From Entoloma clypeatum (Eukaryota; Basidiomycota; Agaricomycetes; Agaricales; Entolomataceae), in NCBI GenBank assembly GCA_963565915.1, contig OY751485.1, positions 558,001 through 622,000 of the forward strand: a DNA stretch of 64,000 nt, given 5' to 3'. Below are positions 1 to 10,612 of this stretch, one piece after another (the first letter of the stretch is position 1; each line of letters starts with the position of its first letter). Below the pieces are notes generated by a model. The model saw only the letters and a list, made by a program, of their open reading frames with translations, did no database searches and was not told the DNA's origin. Both the position numbers and the translations under genes were made by a program.

Positions 1-749
1 ATCAGGAAACAGAAGCATTCTTACGAAACTTTGTCAACCACCTACAGGATGATTGGGCAGAATGGATCGCAATCGCAGAGTTCCAGTACAATGACAAAGA
101 ACATCAGGCAACGAAGCACACCCCATTCTACCTCAACTACAGTTTACATCCGTGGAAGGGAGAACTCGTGTTAGAAGATACCAACCCGGCTGCCAACGAC
201 TTCTTGAAAAAGCTCAAACAGGCACGAGAAGAAGCCAATGCTGCGCTGAAACAAGCACAGGATCAGATGAAGAAGACAGTTGACACACGGCGAAGTCCGT
301 CTTGGGACTACTGCATCGGAGACAAGGTGTAGCTGGAAGGGACTAACATCAAGACCGATCGACCCTCAAAGAAACTTGATGCACTCCGACATGGACCATT
401 CAAAGTCCTAGAGAAGAAAGGAGCTAGCGCGTACCTTCTTGATCTTCCGAAGACTTGGAAGATGATTCACCCTGTGTTCAACGAGACCCTGTTGTCACCA
501 TATGAAACTCCGAAGTACGCCATCCAGAAAAAGAAACCAGCCCCTGATCCAATCATCATCGAAGGACGAGAAGAGTACCATGTGTCTACGATCCTGGACT
601 CTCGAAAGTTCCGCGGAAAGATCCAGTACCTCGTTCAGTGGGAGGGATATGGCCCAGAAGAGAACACATGGGCACCTCGAGCTAATGTTCAGAACGCTCA
701 AGATTTGATCCGTGATTTCCATCGGCAGAACCCGTCTCGACCACAATAA
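1..749 (+). pseudogene. Gyp-A Ty3/gypsy pol, 3' end (integrase C-terminus and chromodomain)
   Basis: The frame beginning at base 3 is open into the window edge and encodes the end of a gypsy integrase: an AEFQYND-type segment near 80-100, a lysine-rich helix, a GPFKVLEKK barrel segment near 390-420, the HPVFNETLL motif near 468-495 and a chromodomain (EEYHVSTILDSRK to ENTWAP) at about 570-690. The chromodomain would steer integration to modified chromatin. An in-frame TAG at 330-332 interrupts the frame just after GDKV, where relatives carry a WLEG-type residue, so this copy is inactive or the base is an error. The 5' part of the element lies outside the window. The post-pol ORF and LTR follow on the same strand. 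Confidence 0.9.
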
Positions 750-882
750 AAGACGAGTTCTCAAAACCCATGACAGTATCGACCTCATCAGTCAACCACA
801 CACCGAGTTCCCTGCTCTAGTCTTCTCCCTGCCCAATATAGCCACCCCATTCTTCCTTTATCTCTCAACCATCCTCACTGCC

Positions 883-1254
883 ATGTCAAACACCATCGTC
901 ACCTCCACCTCCACCACCGACATCAACCCCGCCATCGCCGCCCTCATGAATGAGGCACTCTCCATGAGAGACCAAATCCACGCTCTCGAAACCTCCCTTG
1001 CCGACCTCCTCCATCGCCAGATGCATATCCGGCTCCACTCGCTGTCCAACCTACCCGTCGCCCCGAGTCCCGAGGAAAAACAAATTCTCGGAAACTACAC
1101 CAGCACCCTCGTGATCGAGAATCGACGTATTCGGCTGGCTATCAAAGGCCTCGAACTCGCCATAGCCATCAACGAGGAGTTGATATATGATTGGAGCCTC
1201 AAGGAAAGTCCGAACTGGTCCGATCCCGGCAACAACGAGGGATGGGGACAATGA
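883..1254 (+). CDS. Gyp-A post-pol ORF, small coiled-coil protein
   Basis: An ATG at 883 opens 123 codons ending 21 bases before the polypurine tract of the LTR, so it sits between pol and 3' LTR on the sense strand. The product starts with a Ser/Thr-rich stretch, then a predicted helix with hydrophobic heptads (IAALMNEALSMRDQIHALET) and a second amphipathic helix; it ends in an acidic, Trp-containing tail. No zinc motif, membrane segment or signal peptide is visible. The frame is also open upstream to 712, overlapping the pol end, but the 883 ATG follows a C-rich stretch and gives a compact protein. I do not recognise the family. It may be an accessory Gag-like or assembly protein (inference only). 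Confidence 0.5.
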   Translation: MSNTIVTSTSTTDINPAIAALMNEALSMRDQIHALETSLADLLHRQMHIRLHSLSNLPVAPSPEEKQILGNYTSTLVIENRRIRLAIKGLELAIAINEELIYDWSLKESPNWSDPGNNEGWGQ

Positions 1255-1275
1255 CTCTGTGAGGACACAGAGCTT

Positions 1276-1288
1276 GAGGAGGGGAACA
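1276..1288 (+). other. Gyp-A polypurine tract
   Basis: A purine-only run except its last bases (GAGGAGGGGAACA) directly abuts the TGTTAT start of the LTR; this is the expected plus-strand priming site. Confidence 0.7.
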
Positions 1289-1676
1289 TGTTATGGACTT
1301 ACCGGTTTGTATGTTACGCACTTTTCCCTTGCATTGTACCTTCGTTATTTCTTTGACTCATCAGACCGCTTATTCATTTACCTTTACTCTACCATTCTCC
1401 TTTAGTATACTTCGCTCCCACGCTGACTCGCACTCCGCAGTAGGGATTACTCAGTCCGCAGTCGTCTGACTCACTTCGCACTGCCTTTCTGCAGTTACTG
1501 ACTCATCCGCACTGCCTTCTGCAGCTACTGACTCACTCGCTACCGCTCGTAGCCAGTACTATATAAACCCCATGTACCATAGCTACATTCCTTAGATTTA
1601 GCAATCACTTTGCTCTTCACCTTTCCACTTCCTGCATACTCTGCCCGAACCTTGGAACGGTTTGTTAAGCATAACA
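1289..1676 (+). mobile_element. Gyp-A 3' LTR (388 bp)
   Basis: Begins TGTTAT and ends AAGCATAACA. It carries short repeated motifs (CTGACTCA, GCACTGCCTTCTGCAG) and a TATATAAA box near 1561. A diverged solo copy of the same LTR family lies at 33195-33596 in the opposite orientation; the 3' halves (from the CTTCGCTCCC segment onward) align closely, the 5' halves do not. Confidence 0.88.
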
Positions 1677-1774
1677 GGAACAAAACCCTAAAACGGTTTG
1701 TCAAAATACTCAAAACTGTGGAAGTTCTTGTTTTTGGGGTGGTCGATTCCGCCGCCTAGTACCAAACAAGGTAA

Positions 1775-2055
1775 TTACATGTCAAATTGGGCTGCGACCC
1801 ACTCTGGAACCCTTCTGTGCGATGTGTAGCGCCGTGAACTGAATGCTTTGACCTGGATTTGAGCCTGTTTCGCATCCAGTCCACCCCGATATGCCTCCAT
1901 CCATCTTTTCATTCTATGCTCCCATTTCCGGATGGTCTCAACGGATACTGATGCAAGTGCGTCCGGCATGTTTTCCTTCAACGTCTCGAAAGTGTAATCA
2001 CAGTGCTCCTGAAGATATCGCTTGACTGCACCCCAAAAAAACTCAATAAAGTATT
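1775..2055 (-). pseudogene. DDE superfamily transposase, C-terminal fragment
   Basis: Read leftward from about 2055 the minus strand encodes IEFFWGAVKRY, then a CDYTFETLKENMP segment, the EHRMKRWMEAYRGGLDAKQA helix and SSRRYTSHRRVPEW. This is the conserved end of a DDE endonuclease family widespread in agaricomycete genomes; the glutamate in IEFFWG is the likely third catalytic acid. About 93 codons remain, with no upstream catalytic aspartates, so it is a truncated relic. Nearby GC-rich TTCCGCCGC words at 1749 and 2145 could be remnants of its terminal repeats, but I cannot prove that. Confidence 0.75.
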
Positions 2056-2191
2056 TTTCTATTGCAAATTACTGTAGGATATCCAACCCCTTGTTGCGGC
2101 CCCCACTCTTCCCATGACAAATTTGAATTTTTTTTGCCGGGCAATTCCGCCGCTGTCCAAAAGTGGCGGCCGTAAGGCGCACTGCACCATA

Positions 2192-2566
2192 ATATAGAAT
2201 TCATTTGCTGACCACATTGTGGGAACACAAGTAAAATCCATTTTTAATAATTATTTAATGTGCTCTGCATGTTCCCACTGAGCAAATGCAAAAGAAAATG
2301 TGATTGTGATCGTGATGTGGCCCTGATATTTCCTTCTCTCAAATGGAGATCCCATTCAAAAATCAAACCACTTGTTTATCCTTTATGAGAACTGAGTTTG
2401 ATCCCTATGTTCTACCCTCATGCACAAAATTGCCATTGACAAGGAATATTTTAAAAGAAATCACACTGAGTCCATGATGTGATAACATGCAGAGCACATT
2501 AAATAATTATTAAGAATGGATTTTACTTGTGTTCCCACAATGTGGTCAGCAAATAAATTCTATATT
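2192..2566. repeat. 82 bp inverted repeat with 210 bp spacer (foldback element)
   Basis: Bases 2192-2273 and 2484-2566 are near-perfect reverse complements (arm core GTGGGAACACAAGTAAAATC). The spacer is AT-rich and non-coding. It resembles a hairpin MITE or the fused ends of a DNA transposon. No clear flanking target duplication was found. Confidence 0.8.
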
Positions 2567-2817
2567 AGATTGTTATTTGTTTACAATGTTTTCGAGGTGT
2601 ACATTGGTCCGGTCCCGCTGTGTTTGGTCACACGGACCATTCCGCACAACCTTGCCAAAAAAAAACACACAAAATTTTGACCCCTCTTTCCTTTTTAGGA
2701 AGGAGGTTAAGAAATGCCGGGGAAATTCTGAAAATTTCATTCTTCAATCTCCCATTCTCAAGGCAAATTCCGACCCCATGTAAAAAAATCTGGTCCCGAC
2801 ACCCTCGACACACGAAC

Positions 2818-3488
2818 TCAGGCTGGTAATCAAGAGCAATCAATGGCTCATCCCCATGGCATGCAATAAAGTGTATATACTCACCCTTGCGGAGGTCCCA
2901 CTGCTGAATGGGGAGCTTATTGTAGTTGGCGTACGCAATGACAGCACCGTCAGAATGACTAAGCAATTGAACAGCGCCAGTGTAACTGTTGTTGGGGGAG
3001 ATCCTTTGATGCCACAGAAATTGCATAAGCGAGAATTCTCAGAAGAGTACCACACGACGTTACACGTAATGCTTCCACTGGGGCCCCTGGATCTCACGTA
3101 TGTACCAAGGGAAGATGTTTCCGGAGACGACCAATTTGTGTCCAGTCGCATCCATGGCAAGGTACTGCTTAGTTGCGAAGTTCTTGACAGTACTTGTCAC
3201 GTTTCCACCATTGACAGTGATGTTTTCAACTATCCACTTAGTACATGACGAAAAGGGATCCATCATCAGCCATCTACAACCCCAAGGAGAGGACATACTT
3301 TCTGGTTATTGGGATGGTTGGTTCGGTGAGAGGCAACAACTATGCCGAGGTAAACGGCGTGGTTAGGTGACAGTCGAAGGAGAGTACACAGACATCCCAC
3401 CAATACCAAAGGGCCTAAGGGTGATGACCTGTGTGTTGTAGGCCACAGACTGGATGAAGTAGGTACCATTGCTGGGAGCATTTCCCAT
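2818..3488 (-). CDS. Beta-trefoil (ricin B-like) lectin, paralogue A, five exons
   Basis: Exons on the minus strand: 3401-3488, 3299-3339, 3064-3236, 2885-3003 and 2818-2822; all introns are GT-AG, 60-62 nt. The spliced frame is open for 141 codons, the usual size of a single-domain cytoplasmic fungal beta-trefoil lectin. Supporting signs are the NGTYFIQSV opening strand, KQYLAMD and QQWDL, the QxW-type signature that closes a trefoil lobe. There is no signal peptide. The start ATG lies in ATGGGAAATGCTC, shared with paralogue B. Exon 5 adds only two bases of the last codon and TGA. It is divergent to a lactonase-like leader at 4317, in a block repeated at 10210-12057 in inverse orientation. 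Sugar specificity cannot be read; a defence or fruiting role is family knowledge only. Confidence 0.8.
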
Positions 3489-4316
3489 TATGAATGTGAT
3501 GCCACTGGTGAGGAGAGAGGTGAATCCAGCAATGACAGCGGCCGTGGGTTATAAGTTGTGCAGGCTTGAAAGGCCGAAGGAGCGTGGCTTTCAGTGTGTA
3601 CATCTTTCATCGTAACCATTTTTCGATGTCTGGAGATTTCACAAGCATTCATAACCCTTCATAACCGCGTTCAAGAGACGGAATGTGGGAACAGCCCACA
3701 GTACAATCGCAACACAGCTACCTTGATACATGCACTCCTAACAATGGTGATGAGTGTTTCTCAAAGACTCGGGGGAGCATCCTTTCCAAAGGGGACACGG
3801 TCAAAAGACTACTTCCTTGGGGGGCATTTCCTGGGAAGATACTCACCGCTCAAATCGCCACCAGCCTGAGGGTCCAGGGTAGGCGCTGCAGCGGGCCATC
3901 TGCAGAATGGAAGCAGGCACGTGGGAGAAAAAGTTCAAAAAAAAACACCATTGCTCGTCGCGAAGGTGTTGAAACACAGATGTACTCATCATATGAATCA
4001 CCAGTGGGCCAAGGAGGACCCGGGCGTCCCGCAATCGCCGCCAGGAGTTCGATTCAACTTCGGTTACTACTTACAATACCCATCCGTCCAGATCGTTCGC
4101 TTTCTTTGGAGTCCGAGGCCCTTGGGCATCATATCTAGATATGAAGAAGTACCCGATCCAAGGTACGACCGAGACCCGCCCTTGTTGTGGACGACTCGGA
4201 CCACGGAAATACCTTTTTTTTTCCTTCCTCCGTCACCCTTCCCAGATCTCTCAGCGGTTGGTCCATTCCCCAACTTGACTCGATCCTTCCGTGAGGAGGC
4301 ATAAGAGCATCTACAG
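3489..4316. other. Intergenic region between divergent lectin A and lactonase-like leader
   Basis: About 830 bases without a supportable gene. The stretch is duplicated at 10620-11400 and, more weakly, at 15170-15810 upstream of the other lectins, so conserved parts may include promoter elements. Open frames here run through all copies in several registers and are chance frames. Confidence 0.6.
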
Positions 4317-5640
4317 CATGACGCGACCAACCACTCTTCTCGATATGTGGTTCCCTCGCGCTCTCGTCCTATCTATTACCCTCTTGGTTACGAGGCCCTT
4401 CGTGCACAAGGCCCCTCATTTTGGAGAAGTGCCGCCCTAAGGAACACCGGTTAGTTTACAGCGTATACTCAGAATGTCGGTAAGGCCCACCATTCATCCT
4501 CGCGTGATCGTACACACTTGCGAATGACCATAAAATCTTGACAGTCCCAGGCCCTAAATCGCGATATCATGTTGCTGTTCTTGGACGCCATCCGTCGTGG
4601 ATCGCGTCTCATCCCAAGAATCAATCGCTGGTGTTTACAGGGTTAGAGCATAGTAAAGGAAGGGTTGTTGCAGTGAGTTATGATGAAGAGGGAAAGGGAA
4701 CCGTTGTGGGCGAGCCTACTGGGAGTGAAGGTAGTGTCTCGTCTTCGCTGATGGCGGTGGAGGATAGCCTGTTCGTTGCATACGGCTAAGGAGAAATCTG
4801 GTCGTTCCTAGTACTCCTCCGGGACCGTAGCAACCCTTCCTGTCTCGCCTGCGGCCCCGTACATCCCCGCCTCGTCGCCCAGTGCGACCTTGCAACTGAT
4901 AGACTATGGCCCCAACAAGTTCAGGCAGGAGGCATCGCATCCCCATCAAATTGTCGTTTACGACAACGGCGATTCAAGGGAACTGCTCATCCCCGACCTC
5001 GGTGCTGACGGCGTCAGGCGGTGCACAATAAATAAATCCCGATGGATCGTTACAGGACGTGGGGAGTATCAAGTATGAGGCAGTGGGCCGAGACACGTCG
5101 CCATCATATTGACCTCGTTATATGCGCACCTGAATGGACTGACTTCCTGTCCCGTTTGAAGATGGCCACCGCTTCACTGTCAACGAGCTGAACAACACCC
5201 TCACGAAACACACCTACCCTTCCCCTTCCTCTCCCTCAACACCGACCCTCATCGCTGCCCTCCGTCTGTCCCATCACCCACCAGGCCGACGCTCGCAGCC
5301 GAGATCCTGATCCCCCCACACACTCCCTCCTTCCCCACGCATATCTACGTCTCTAACCGGAACGACCCTTCGCCCGGAGGCGACACGATTGACATCTTCG
5401 AGCTGGGGACGCTTGAGATGGTTGGGAGGTTCGGACAGGGTTGAGCCATTTGCGCGGGATGGTGATTGGAGGGGAGGAAGAGCGATGGTCGGTCGCTGGA
5501 GGGGTCGAGGGAGGAGGTGCAAAGATCTTTGAGAGGGTTGATGGGGAAAGAGGGTTGAGAGAGGTTGCGAGGTGTGAAGAGATTGAGGCCTGAGGCCAGG
5601 GCACTCGGTGAATACCTGATATAAGTATTACTTGAGGGGG
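4317..5640 (+). pseudogene. Secreted lactonase-like 7-bladed beta-propeller, broken copy 1
   Basis: A signal-like leader (MWFPRALVLSITLLV) at 4345 precedes lactonase-type blocks in shifting frames. They are HPSWIASHPKNQSLVF near 4590, EEGKGTVVGEP near 4690, GPNKFRQEASHPHQ near 4910, PDLGADGVRRC near 5005, THIYVSNRNDPSPGGDT near 5340, and a final ERVDGERGLREVAR-type strand near 5530. Their order matches the carboxy-cis,cis-muconate cyclase/6-phosphogluconolactonase-like family. Frameshifts occur near 4790, 5060, 5290 and 5425, so no full product can form. A second copy with the same order lies at 13449-15180, and both share the frameshift near 5280/14960. Enzymatic activity of the ancestor is inferred from family only. 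Confidence 0.75.
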
Positions 5641-5822
5641 AGTCGAGAAGGAGGGAAAAGAGCGTAAGTACCCTGTGCACCTTTGTTCTGGATCGGCTGT
5701 GTTTGGCCTACACAGGATCTCCCCGGCTCGGTGGAGAGGTCGGGTGGCATCTTGAAAAGCGCTCAGCGCTCAGGGAGATACATAAGGACACGTATTGACG
5801 CAAGAATCTGGATCAGAGTCAG

Positions 5823-7270
5823 TACATCAGCAAATCAGGGAAGTTCTGATTTAGCAATATGACACTCACGAGCATGCTACAATATTATAACACCTCGACA
5901 ACAGCTCATAAACAGCTTATCTATGGTCAGTAGTATTACAATAATATTGTGCATTAGATACAGTATTCTACTCATACTGTGAGGCAAGGATAATGTGAGA
6001 ACGAGGTTGTATTTACATTGTGAACTGACTACCAAGTCGGCAGCTACTTTGCAAAATTCACGTCAGATGTTAAATAGTTCACCCCCGATTATGATGAGTT
6101 GGTAGGACTCGCAACTTCGGGCGACTTTTCAACATTATGGTTGTAATCGGAGATTGAATAAATTATAAAGGGAGCAACCCGGCGTTTGAATCCCCCATTT
6201 TCTGCATTATAACCCCCTTGTCTTCGTGTTTACAAGATTCCTCCTCACCACCTCCTTTGTCGTCACTCATGCTAGAAGTGACCCTCAACGACCTGTGAAG
6301 GTCAGCCCTTTGGACTCCAGAGAAGAAGGGTTGTGAACTTGAAGGGTGGGTGCGTTGCCCCGGTTTTTTTGTTTGTTTGTTTGGCTAACACCTGACAGGC
6401 CTGACAGGTGAGAAGCTGCGACAGCTCGGCTGCTTGAGCTTGTCGTCAAAGTCTACTGAGGTCTGAGGAACTTGTGAGTCACCGCATTCCATGCAGAGGT
6501 TCATCCTGTTTCAACACAAGTCTACCCACTGACTAATCAGTACTCGCCCAGCCCGACGCTTGACGCCAACAGTGCCCATAGCTACAGCTTGAATTGTGAG
6601 TGCGTCGCTGAGTGGTTGCTCAGCAACTGAATGTGATTACAGGTTGGCTTTGTTACCAGTTAGCTCTGCTTCCTGCAAATCATCCACGAGGAGTGCGCGG
6701 CCTGCAAATGTGAGGCCACCAGACCCGGACTAATCGAGGAGAGGCACAGGCACTGCAGGTGTCGAGGGAGCGGTGGAGGTGGGGGCAGTCTCAGAGCTTG
6801 GCTGGGCCCTGGTGAGAAAGGGAGGAGTTGACCACTTGGCGCAACTGACCAGTGAGAGATATTGGTGAGGCGACACTGATAGGCTTTGGGGGGAATATCC
6901 TCCGCTCGTCGTATACAATCCATAGATTGACAATATACATGATTTTGTTGCTTCCTACTGTCATTGTTCATGAGTCCTCTGGCTAAGTAATGATTTGGTC
7001 AATTATACACCTATTTAAGTCAGATATCGTGCAGACAATCAGCAGAAATATTGCAGCCGCTTGGTCGCTATGCATGGCATGATATCAATTCACAGTATGT
7101 GGCATTATTTTGATAAACTCATGACACCACATCTGAAATACAAATCGGACCTGCTACTGTCTGGTTATAAATAGCATTGTGAGTTGATCCATAATATTAT
7201 AACAGGTTTGTAAGGCCGACAACCATCTATAATGCCTTTCGAGAGCTCATATGGCTAGATAGGAATTTCC
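5823..7270 (-). mobile_element. 1.47 kb TIR element, left inverted copy (right end lost in gap)
   Basis: Begins at a TA followed by CATCAGCAAATCAGGGAAGT and matches the reverse complement of 7575-9040 along its whole length, differing mainly by single-base indels in short runs. Its inner terminus is cut by the N run. No long intact reading frame is present, so it is non-autonomous. TA flanks and TIRs suggest a Tc1/mariner-type mobiliser. Confidence 0.82.
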
Positions 7271-7470
7271 NNNNNNNNNNNNNNNNNNNNNNNNNNNNNN
7301 NNNNNNNNNNNNNNNNNNNNNNNNNNNNNNNNNNNNNNNNNNNNNNNNNNNNNNNNNNNNNNNNNNNNNNNNNNNNNNNNNNNNNNNNNNNNNNNNNNNN
7401 NNNNNNNNNNNNNNNNNNNNNNNNNNNNNNNNNNNNNNNNNNNNNNNNNNNNNNNNNNNNNNNNNNNNNN
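7271..7470. other. Assembly gap (200 N)
   Basis: Exactly 200 undetermined bases, probably an arbitrary gap length, between the two inverted TIR elements. Confidence 0.98.
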
Positions 7471-7572
7471 GTGGATCTCCACTGCCTTGCTAGAGCGACC
7501 CGCTTATCGTTGAGTTTGTAATAGAACAGTGATCTTTGCCTCGCGGCAGTGCTTTTCCGCATCGGAGACAAA

Positions 7573-9042
7573 TACATCAGCAAATTATGGAAATTCCTAT
7601 CTAGCCATATGAGCTCTCGAAAGGCATTATAGATGGTTGTCGGCCTTACAAACCTGTTATAATATTATGGATCAACTCACAATGCTATTTATAACCAGAC
7701 AGTAGCAGGTCCGATTTGTATTTCAGATGTGGTGTCATGAGTTTATCAAAATAATGCCACATACTGTGAATTGATATCATGCCATGCATAGCGACCAAGC
7801 GGCTGCAATATTTCTGCTGATTGTCTGCACGATATCTGACTTAAATAGGTGTATAATTGACCAAATCATTACTTAGCCAGAGGACTCATGAACAATGACA
7901 GTAGGAAAGCAACAAAATCATGTATATTGTCAATCTATGGATTGTATACGACGAGCGGAGGATATTCCCCCAAAGCCTATCAGTGTCGCCTCACCAATAT
8001 CTCTCACTGGGTCAGTTGCGCCAAGTGGTCAACTCCTCCCTTTCTCACCAGGGCCCAGCCAAGCTCTGAGAACTGCCCCCACCTCCACCGCTCCCTCGAC
8101 ACCTGCAGTGCCTGTGCCTCTCCCTCGATTAGTCCGGGTCTGGTGGCCTCACATTTGCAGGCCGCGCACTCCTCGTGGATGATTTGCAGGAAGCAGAGCT
8201 AACTGGTAACAAAGCCAACCTGTAATCACATTCAGTTGCTGAGCAACCACTCAGCGACGCACTCACAATTCAAGCTGTAGCTATGGGCACTGTTGGCGTC
8301 AAGCGTCGGGCTGGGCGAGTACTGATTAGTCAGTGGGTAGACTTGTGTCGAAACAGGATGAACCTCTGCATGGAATGCGGTGACTCACAAGTTCCTCAGA
8401 CCTCAGTAGACCTTTGACGACAAGCTCAAGCAGCCGAGCTGTCGCAGCTTCTCACCTGTCAGGCCTGTCAGGTGTTAGCCAAACAAACAAACAAAAAAAC
8501 CGGGGGCAACGCACCCACCCTTCAAGTTCACAACCCTTCTTCTCTGGAGTCCAAAGGGCTGACCTTCACAGGTCGTTGAGGGTCACTTCTAGCATGAGTG
8601 ACGACGAAGGAGGTGGTGAGGAGGAATCTTGTAAACACGAAGACAAGGGGGTTATAATGCAGAAAATGGGGGATTCAAACGCCGGGTTGCTCCCTTTATA
8701 AATTTATTCAATCTCCGATTACAACCATAATGTTGAAAAGTCGCCCGAAGTTGCGAGTCCTACCAACTCATCATAATCGGGGGTGAACTATTTAACATCT
8801 GACGTGAATTTTGCAAAGTAGCTGCCGACTTGGTAGTCAGTTCACAATGTAAATACAACCTCGTTCTCACATTATCCTTGCCTCACAGTATGAGTAGAAT
8901 ACTGTATCTAATGCACAATATTATTGTAATACTACTGACCATAGATAAGCTGTTTATGAGCTGTTGTCGAGGTGTTATAATATTGTAGCATGCTCGTGAG
9001 TGTCATATTGCTAAATCAGAACTTCCCTGATTTGCTGATGTA
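7573..9042 (+). mobile_element. 1.47 kb TIR element, right copy, complete
   Basis: TA + CATCAGCAAATTATGGAAAT at the left and ATTTGCTGATG + TA at the right define the ends; the imperfect TIR extends about 35 bases (GGAA.TTC and ATATGA words are shared). Flanking sequence on the outer sides of the two copies is unrelated, so homology stops at the element ends. Overlapping frames at 7888-8202 are shifted versions of each other and not convincing genes. Confidence 0.82.
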
Positions 9043-10209
9043 AATAGTACTTCTTATAGTCATTTCCTTTGTTCGCTCATACTACGCTAGACAAAGGTGT
9101 CTTCCCGCTCGCTTTCCTAAACCATCGCATTGGTGGAAATTATTTTTGTCGATTACGGGGCGTTTGCCATGCTTGGATCCAGATAGATATGCATTTGGGA
9201 TAGAAGACGTTAGCGGCCGGGCTATTCCCTCCGATCCCAGGTGCGTTCACCGGCGTGTTTGTGGTCAATGTCATTACGACAGGGCTTGTAGACAACCACT
9301 CATAGGCTCTGGGTACTGTACTCTTTCGATGCCGGAAGATCTTAGACAAGACCAAGGAAATTCCCGTCCCATCCTGCCGCCCGCCTCCAATCTCCATCCC
9401 ACTCCTCTTCCCGTGACGAATTCTACGCCAACTGCGCTGGGGACCCGAAAGCGCCCACGGCAGCGCCGAACCATTCCCCCTGGCCCCGGTGTGGTCCCAA
9501 CATCTGCCTGCTCCCAGCCAACCACGACTCAGGTGCTCCGATTGTTATCCTGGGTCTGTCTTTCACCCTGACTACGCGCATACAGTCACATCCTCCCGAT
9601 CCGACAGACCTCTCTGTGATCGCCTCCATGCTTCCGCCCTCATCAGTAACTCAAACGTCTCCGAGTCCACCTCTGCACACCAATTCACCAGGAGCCTCAT
9701 CGCAGCCGGATTTGTGTGCTCCCCCCAGGGGCTCAAGGGCGGGTCGCCTCTCACCCCACTGCCTTCCGAAGCCGAACAAGACGAGCCATTGACGAGTGGA
9801 GCCGAGAAGCGTCCAAACCGACCAGCCTCGAGCCCGGGTGCCAACTCCAGTCCTCGCATTCGGGCTCGCAGCTCTAAAAGGGATTCTTCGAGGATATCAA
9901 AGGAATTCTCTCCAGTAAGAAACGGCGCCTGCATTACCGTTCCAGACCCACTACTCCTTCCGTTTCGCTCGCGCAGGTAATAAACAATCACATAATAAGC
10001 AAATATCAAGCGGACGAGGATGTGGATATCGTACCGCATGGAGTTCGATCCCCGATTTCGACCAATGCCTCCGCGGATGCTGCAACGAAGCTGGCCGCCA
10101 TAAACAGCTCAAAGAAGAGACGAGCACGTCAGAAGGCTTCCCACAACGCCGATCTTGGGCCGTTGCGTGCAATTGAACCCCCAACCCCAACAACCAACGC
10201 CATGAATGC
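9043..10209. other. Unassigned region with duplicated 5' part
   Basis: Bases 9050-9230 match 12885-13070 in the same orientation, so this belongs to the duplicated island. Beyond this there are two long overlapping frames on opposite strands, 9489-9980 plus (163 codons) and 9572-10039 minus (155 codons); both are low-complexity, Ser/Pro or Glu/Arg-rich, and I recognise neither. At most one could be a real exon. Confidence 0.4.
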
Positions 10210-10612
10210 ATGAATGGTGGGCCTTACCGACGTTCTGAGTATTCGCTGTGAACTAACCGGTGTTGTCCTTAGGGCGGCACTTCTCCATAACGAGGGGGCG
10301 ATGAAAACTTAACACAATGCCGTGAGCCTACGTTTGGTAATCGGCCAGTGTCAGTTACTGTGAGATCGTGCCAAAGAAAAAACTTACCAGGTGCACAAGG
10401 CCGCGGTACCCCGCCGCCACTGGCTGAGATGCGAGCGGAAAAGAGTTTACCATTGGTTCCTGACAAATGCACTTCATTCCGCAGCCATCAGGTATACAGT
10501 TAGGATACCACAAACGAGAGGGCTCACGACCAGGCGCCGGCGAGGCCAGCACGAAGGGGCTTGTACTAACCCAGAGGGTGATAGATAGGACGAGAGCGCA
10601 AGGGAACCACAT
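10210..10612 (-). pseudogene. Secretory leader exons of lactonase-like gene, isolated copy
   Basis: From 10612 the minus strand encodes MWFPCALVLSITLWV then SPFVLASPAPG, a classical signal peptide with an Ala-rich cleavage region. A GT-AG intron with a CTAAC branch-like word follows, then an exon reading TNGKLFSARISASGGG, then a possible second donor (GTAAGT at about 10387). The same leader occurs at 4345 and 13462, each before lactonase blocks on the plus strand. Here no propeller blocks follow before the block ends near 10210. It is divergent from lectin B, as leader 1 is from lectin A. It could be the 5' end of a short secreted protein, but the broken downstream part argues for a relic. 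Confidence 0.5.

Noticed and set aside
2856..3366. Plus-strand open frames of 88-130 codons over lectin A
   Set aside because: They run antisense to the spliced lectin exons and cross its introns; all features of a real gene (splice sites, paralogues, trefoil motif) are on the minus strand.
3594..4304. Frames of 91-151 codons between lectin A and the leader
   Set aside because: Different frames open in the duplicate at 11029-11310; consistent with non-coding DNA.
7227..7583. 118-codon frame across the gap
   Set aside because: It consists mostly of N and is not evidence of coding.
7888..8202. 104-codon frame in the TIR element, mirrored at 6660-6971
   Set aside because: Two frames give similar text because of single-base indels between the copies; no motif and no constraint.
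5823..9042. Palindromic read or assembly chimera as explanation of the inverted arms
   Set aside because: The arms end exactly at the transposon TIRs and outer flanks are unrelated, which a foldback read would not produce. Not fully excluded because of the gap.
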